Source of the DNA: Thermoplasmata archaeon
GTDB lineage: Archaea; Thermoplasmatota; Thermoplasmata; Lutacidiplasmatales; UBA184
Direction of reading: 5' to 3'
Assembly: GCA_022750355.1 (NCBI GenBank)
Contig: JAKIVW010000086.1
Coordinates: 1-7,494 of the forward strand
Length of the DNA: 7,494 bases
In this document: positions 4,804 to 7,494 of the stretch, piece by piece
How positions within the stretch are numbered: position 1 is the first letter of the stretch
Layout of the letters: the number at the start of each line of letters is the position of its first letter
The notes under the pieces: model-generated
Databases searched by the model: none
The model's input: the letters and a program-made list of their open reading frames with translations, nothing else
What the model was told of the DNA's origin: nothing
Translations under genes and position numbers: made by a program

Positions 4804-7494
4804 CTGAACGCTCGGGTCGTCGCCGGGGAAGTCGCTGTCACCCTCCTGGTGCTGACCGTCCTCCTCGTTTCGGGATTCTCTTCACTTCCGGCGGGCGCAT
4901 TGCCGTCGCCGCCGACGTCGCCCGAACGCACCGCGCCCTCGAGCCTGAGTTGTCCCAGCCGAACGAACGGGGCCCTCACCCCCTCGGTGGCGTGCACCAC
5001 CGCCGATCCCCACCGACACCCTGGGCCAGAGAATGCGAGCTCGCTCATCGATTGGACCCAACTGAGCGGAGTGACCCCGGGCAACGTCAGCGGAGCCGGA
5101 CTGGCCATCGACTCGTCGCGGGCCGAAGCCGTCCAATTCGGCGGAAGCCGGCCGAGCGGTCTCACCAATCAAACCCTGGAGTACAATGAGACATCCAACC
5201 AGTGGACTCCGCTTCAGTATGGGCCGGGGTTCCCCTCGTCGGCCGTCCCGTCCCCTCGGACCGGCCTCGCGTTCGCCGCGGATGCGTCGACGGGAGTCGC
5301 CGTGCTGTTCGGCGGAGAATCCAACCTCGCCGATGGGCTCGCCGTCAACGACACCTGGGAGTTCCACTTCGCCAACGGCTCGTGGACCAATGTGACCGGT
5401 ACGTCCGGTCCGGCGCCTCGGGAGGACGCGGCGTTCGCCATCGACCCTGCGATCGGAATCGGCCTACTGTTCGGAGGATGGGACACCGATTACCAGGGAG
5501 CGGGTCAAGTGACGTTCTCGGACACGTGGGAATACTTCCTCACCAATCACACCTGGATGCGAGTGACGGTCGCTCCGGGGAGCGGACCGGCCGCGCTCCA
5601 CGGCTCCGCGATGGCCTGGGACCCCGCGGTCGGAGAGTTCGACCTGTTCGGGGGCTGCTACCCGTGCTCGAACAACATCTGGCAGTTCGACCCGACCACC
5701 CTCACCTGGGCCGAGGCATCGGCCACGGCGGGTCCCCTGCCGACGCCGCGGATGCAGGGGGTCTGGAGCTACGACCCGTCTCTATTCGGGGATGTTCTGT
5801 TCGGCGGGACCGATGGAGTATCGGTGTTCAGCGACACGTCCGTGTATCTGGCCGGGGCGAATACCTGGTCGAGTCAATCGGCCGCCGGGATCCCGGGGCG
5901 GTTCGCCGCGTCCGCCGACTGGTTCAACGTCACCGGCAACGAGACTCTCCTCTTGACCGGAGGCACCGCCGGGACCGTCCCGTTCGGCGGGGCGTGGCGA
6001 TTGGCGGCCACGGCTTCGTTGACCGTCCAGGTCGTCAACGCTTCCGATGAAAGTCCGATCCCGTTGGCGTCGGTCGAAACCGGGCTCCGGGCCGCCGCGA
6101 CCACGGACGCCGATGGGTTCGTGAATCTGACCGACCTCCCGTCCGAGGAGGTCGTGCTGAACGTGACCGCCCCCGGGTACGCGGAGAGCCTCACCGCTCG
6201 TTGGGTCGCCCCCGGTTCGAGTACGACGGTGGTCATCGGTCTGACGGGAGTCGCCTCGGCCACGGTCGATGCCCACATTCGGACAGTCACCGGTCGGCCG
6301 GTCGCGGGGGCGTTGGTCAACCTCACCGCGGGAGCTCACGCCCTCAACCGGGAGAATACCTCGGACCGTTTTGGATGGGCCAACTTCTCATTCGTCCCCG
6401 CCGCGGAGGGTTTTGCCACCGCGTGGGCCCCTGCGAACCACACCACGTCCGTGGCCACGCTCTTCGGCGCGGGCGGGACCGTGATCGTCAATCTAACCCT
6501 GATCCCGTTGGCGGTGCTCGAGGCTCACGTGACGGGTCTCCTGCCGAACGGAACGATCGCGCCTCTCGGAAATGCCTCCGTAGCCCTCGACGGGAGCCTG
6601 ATCGGCCTGACGGGGGGGAATGGATACTTGAACGCCAGCTCCACCGGGTTTGGGAATCTCCTCTTGACCGCCTCGGCCGCTTATTTTTCCACGATCACGG
6701 TCGCGGTCGACCTGCCGGTAAGCGGTGCGATCCCGGCGGCCGTTCAGCTGGTCTCCGCCCCCCCGGCCGACCTGGATCTCACGGTGCTGAACTCGCAGAC
6801 CCTGGTGCCGATCCCGGTCGCTCTCATCAACTTCACCGACCGCTCCCCCCTCCCGACCCTCCCGCCCCGATTCTCCGAAGCCACCGCCCGGGGTCTCCTG
6901 CTCGGGCCGGTTCTCGCTGGCAACTACACGCTCACCGCCTGGTCCGTCGGCTACGAAGAAAACACCGCGATCCCGCCCCAGTGGATGCAGCCGTCGCTGA
7001 TCGACTCCCTCACCGTCCTTCTGACCCCGGCGCCGAAGAGCGAACTCGATTCGTTGATCTTGGACAACGCGACCCACGACCCGATCTCGGGCGCGAGCGT
7101 CGCGCTCGTCGGGGTCGAGACCCTGACCTCGACCGCCGCCGGGTGGGCGAATTTCTCCGGCCTGGACGCCGGATCGTACGAGATCGTCGCCTCGGCAAGC
7201 GGATACGATTCGAACCAGACGAACGTCCCGCTCGCCGCCGGCCAGACGATCCACCGGTTCCCGATCAATCTCACCCGCGCGGCAACGGGCTCGTCTCCCG
7301 GAGGCCAGAACAACCTCGCGATCCTGCCGCCCGACGCCGTCTCCGTCTGGCCGCTCTTGCTCCTCCCTCTGGCGGCGTTCGCCCTGGCGGTCCTGTACCT
7401 CACGATCCTTCGTGCCCCCGAAGCCGCGCCGGTCCGCCCGACCGAAATCCCCGGCCCGGCGTCCGTGGCGGCGCCCCCACCGGGACTATGGCGA
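4804..7494 (+). CDS. Secreted, membrane-anchored kelch and Ig-like repeat surface protein (partial at right edge)
   Basis: The frame is open from before 4804 to the last base, giving at least 897 codons with no stop. From CTG 4804, a signal-peptide-like N-terminus has Arg4, a hydrophobic core (10-25) and a likely cleavage region around 29-33. Six kelch-like blades follow at about 85-405. Their FGG/LTGG turns sit near residues 112, 169, 223, 282, 333 and 385, and several are followed by a DTW- or TW-type strand, so a beta-propeller is predicted. Five Ig-like/carboxypeptidase-regulatory-like repeats come next: about 404-482, 485-570, 571-654, 655-743 and 745-830. A transmembrane helix (about 848-870) and a Pro/Ala-rich tail end the window. 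About 27 N-x-S/T sequons and a single Lys were counted by hand, which fits a glycosylated extracellular protein. Cysteine pairs at 50/64 and 285/288 may form disulfides. The N-terminal alternatives are GTG 4639 (55 extra basic residues, overlapping the previous gene) and GTG 4849 (inside the hydrophobic core). The ligand is unknown. Confidence 0.88.
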   Translation, partial: MNARVVAGEVAVTLLVLTVLLVSGFSSLPAGALPSPPTSPERTAPSSLSCPSRTNGALTPSVACTTADPHRHPGPENASSLIDWTQLSGVTPGNVSGAGLAIDSSRAEAVQFGGSRPSGLTNQTLEYNETSNQWTPLQYGPGFPSSAVPSPRTGLAFAADASTGVAVLFGGESNLADGLAVNDTWEFHFANGSWTNVTGTSGPAPREDAAFAIDPAIGIGLLFGGWDTDYQGAGQVTFSDTWEYFLTNHTWMRVTVAPGSGPAALHGSAMAWDPAVGEFDLFGGCYPCSNNIWQFDPTTLTWAEASATAGPLPTPRMQGVWSYDPSLFGDVLFGGTDGVSVFSDTSVYLAGANTWSSQSAAGIPGRFAASADWFNVTGNETLLLTGGTAGTVPFGGAWRLAATASLTVQVVNASDESPIPLASVETGLRAAATTDADGFVNLTDLPSEEVVLNVTAPGYAESLTARWVAPGSSTTVVIGLTGVASATVDAHIRTVTGRPVAGALVNLTAGAHALNRENTSDRFGWANFSFVPAAEGFATAWAPANHTTSVATLFGAGGTVIVNLTLIPLAVLEAHVTGLLPNGTIAPLGNASVALDGSLIGLTGGNGYLNASSTGFGNLLLTASAAYFSTITVAVDLPVSGAIPAAVQLVSAPPADLDLTVLNSQTLVPIPVALINFTDRSPLPTLPPRFSEATARGLLLGPVLAGNYTLTAWSVGYEENTAIPPQWMQPSLIDSLTVLLTPAPKSELDSLILDNATHDPISGASVALVGVETLTSTAAGWANFSGLDAGSYEIVASASGYDSNQTNVPLAAGQTIHRFPINLTRAATGSSPGGQNNLAILPPDAVSVWPLLLLPLAAFALAVLYLTILRAPEAAPVRPTEIPGPASVAAPPPGLWR

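Noticed and set aside
2658..5168. Minus-strand open frame of 836 codons across the flavoprotein gene.
   Set aside because: It is antisense to a clearly recognisable oxidoreductase and the zinc-ribbon gene, is rich in Arg, Gly and Pro, and shows no domain motif. Long antisense frames are expected in G/C-rich coding DNA.
4740..6050. Plus-strand frames at 4740-5189 and 5202-6050.
   Set aside because: Both are out of frame with the continuous kelch/Ig-like coding sequence and are Arg-rich shadows.
4873..7494. Expectation that the kelch protein is an enzyme such as galactose oxidase.
   Set aside because: No copper-ligand or catalytic motif was seen; the propeller is followed by Ig-like repeats and a membrane anchor, which points to binding rather than catalysis.

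Overview
This is a G+C-rich window (about two-thirds G+C by eye) from what is most likely an archaeon, plausibly a high-GC member of the Thermoplasmatota. The case for an archaeon rests on four things. GMP synthase appears as a stand-alone ATP-pyrophosphatase subunit rather than the fused bacterial GuaA. There are TATA-like boxes, one at ideal spacing for a leaderless mRNA. There are many small CxxC zinc-ribbon-type proteins. There is a large signal-peptide/kelch/Ig-like/C-terminal-anchor surface protein rich in N-glycosylation sequons. The lineage is inference; no marker gene fixes it.

Layout: 1-583 (minus strand) is the 5' part of a multi-span membrane protein, possibly of the dolichol-kinase/CTP-transferase type, running off the left edge. 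A divergent intergenic region (584-822) follows. A tight plus-strand purine cluster comes next: purE (823-1284), the GMP synthase ATPase subunit guaAb (1281-2228, 4-nt overlap with purE) and a small ribbon-helix-helix-like protein (2231-2506, 2 nt after guaAb). A short cysteine-containing protein (2549-2821) comes 42 nt later. A promoter candidate near 2845 precedes a GltD/NfnB/SudA-like iron-sulfur flavoprotein (2898-4331).

Downstream, 4332-4474 holds a G/C-rich segment with competing inverted repeats, then an ATTTAT box placed for leaderless expression of a 65-residue four-cysteine protein (4475-4672). After 131 nt with a small hairpin, a large secreted, membrane-anchored protein begins near 4804 and stays open to the right edge (at least 897 codons). 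It has a signal peptide, six kelch-like blades, five Ig-like/carboxypeptidase-regulatory-like repeats, a transmembrane helix and the start of a Pro-rich tail. Its best-placed start is a CTG behind a Shine-Dalgarno-like GGAG.

Functionally, PurE acts on the route to IMP and GuaAb converts XMP to GMP with ammonia from a separate glutaminase subunit not present here. The flavoprotein probably moves electrons between NAD(P)H and another carrier or subunit encoded elsewhere. The right third is cell-surface biology unrelated to the purine genes. I see no mobile element, CRISPR array, rRNA or convincing tRNA, and nothing that I can call a wholly new system. The most unusual items are the non-ATG start and architecture of the surface protein, the competing-stem element at 4349-4440, and variant motifs in PurE and the flavoprotein.
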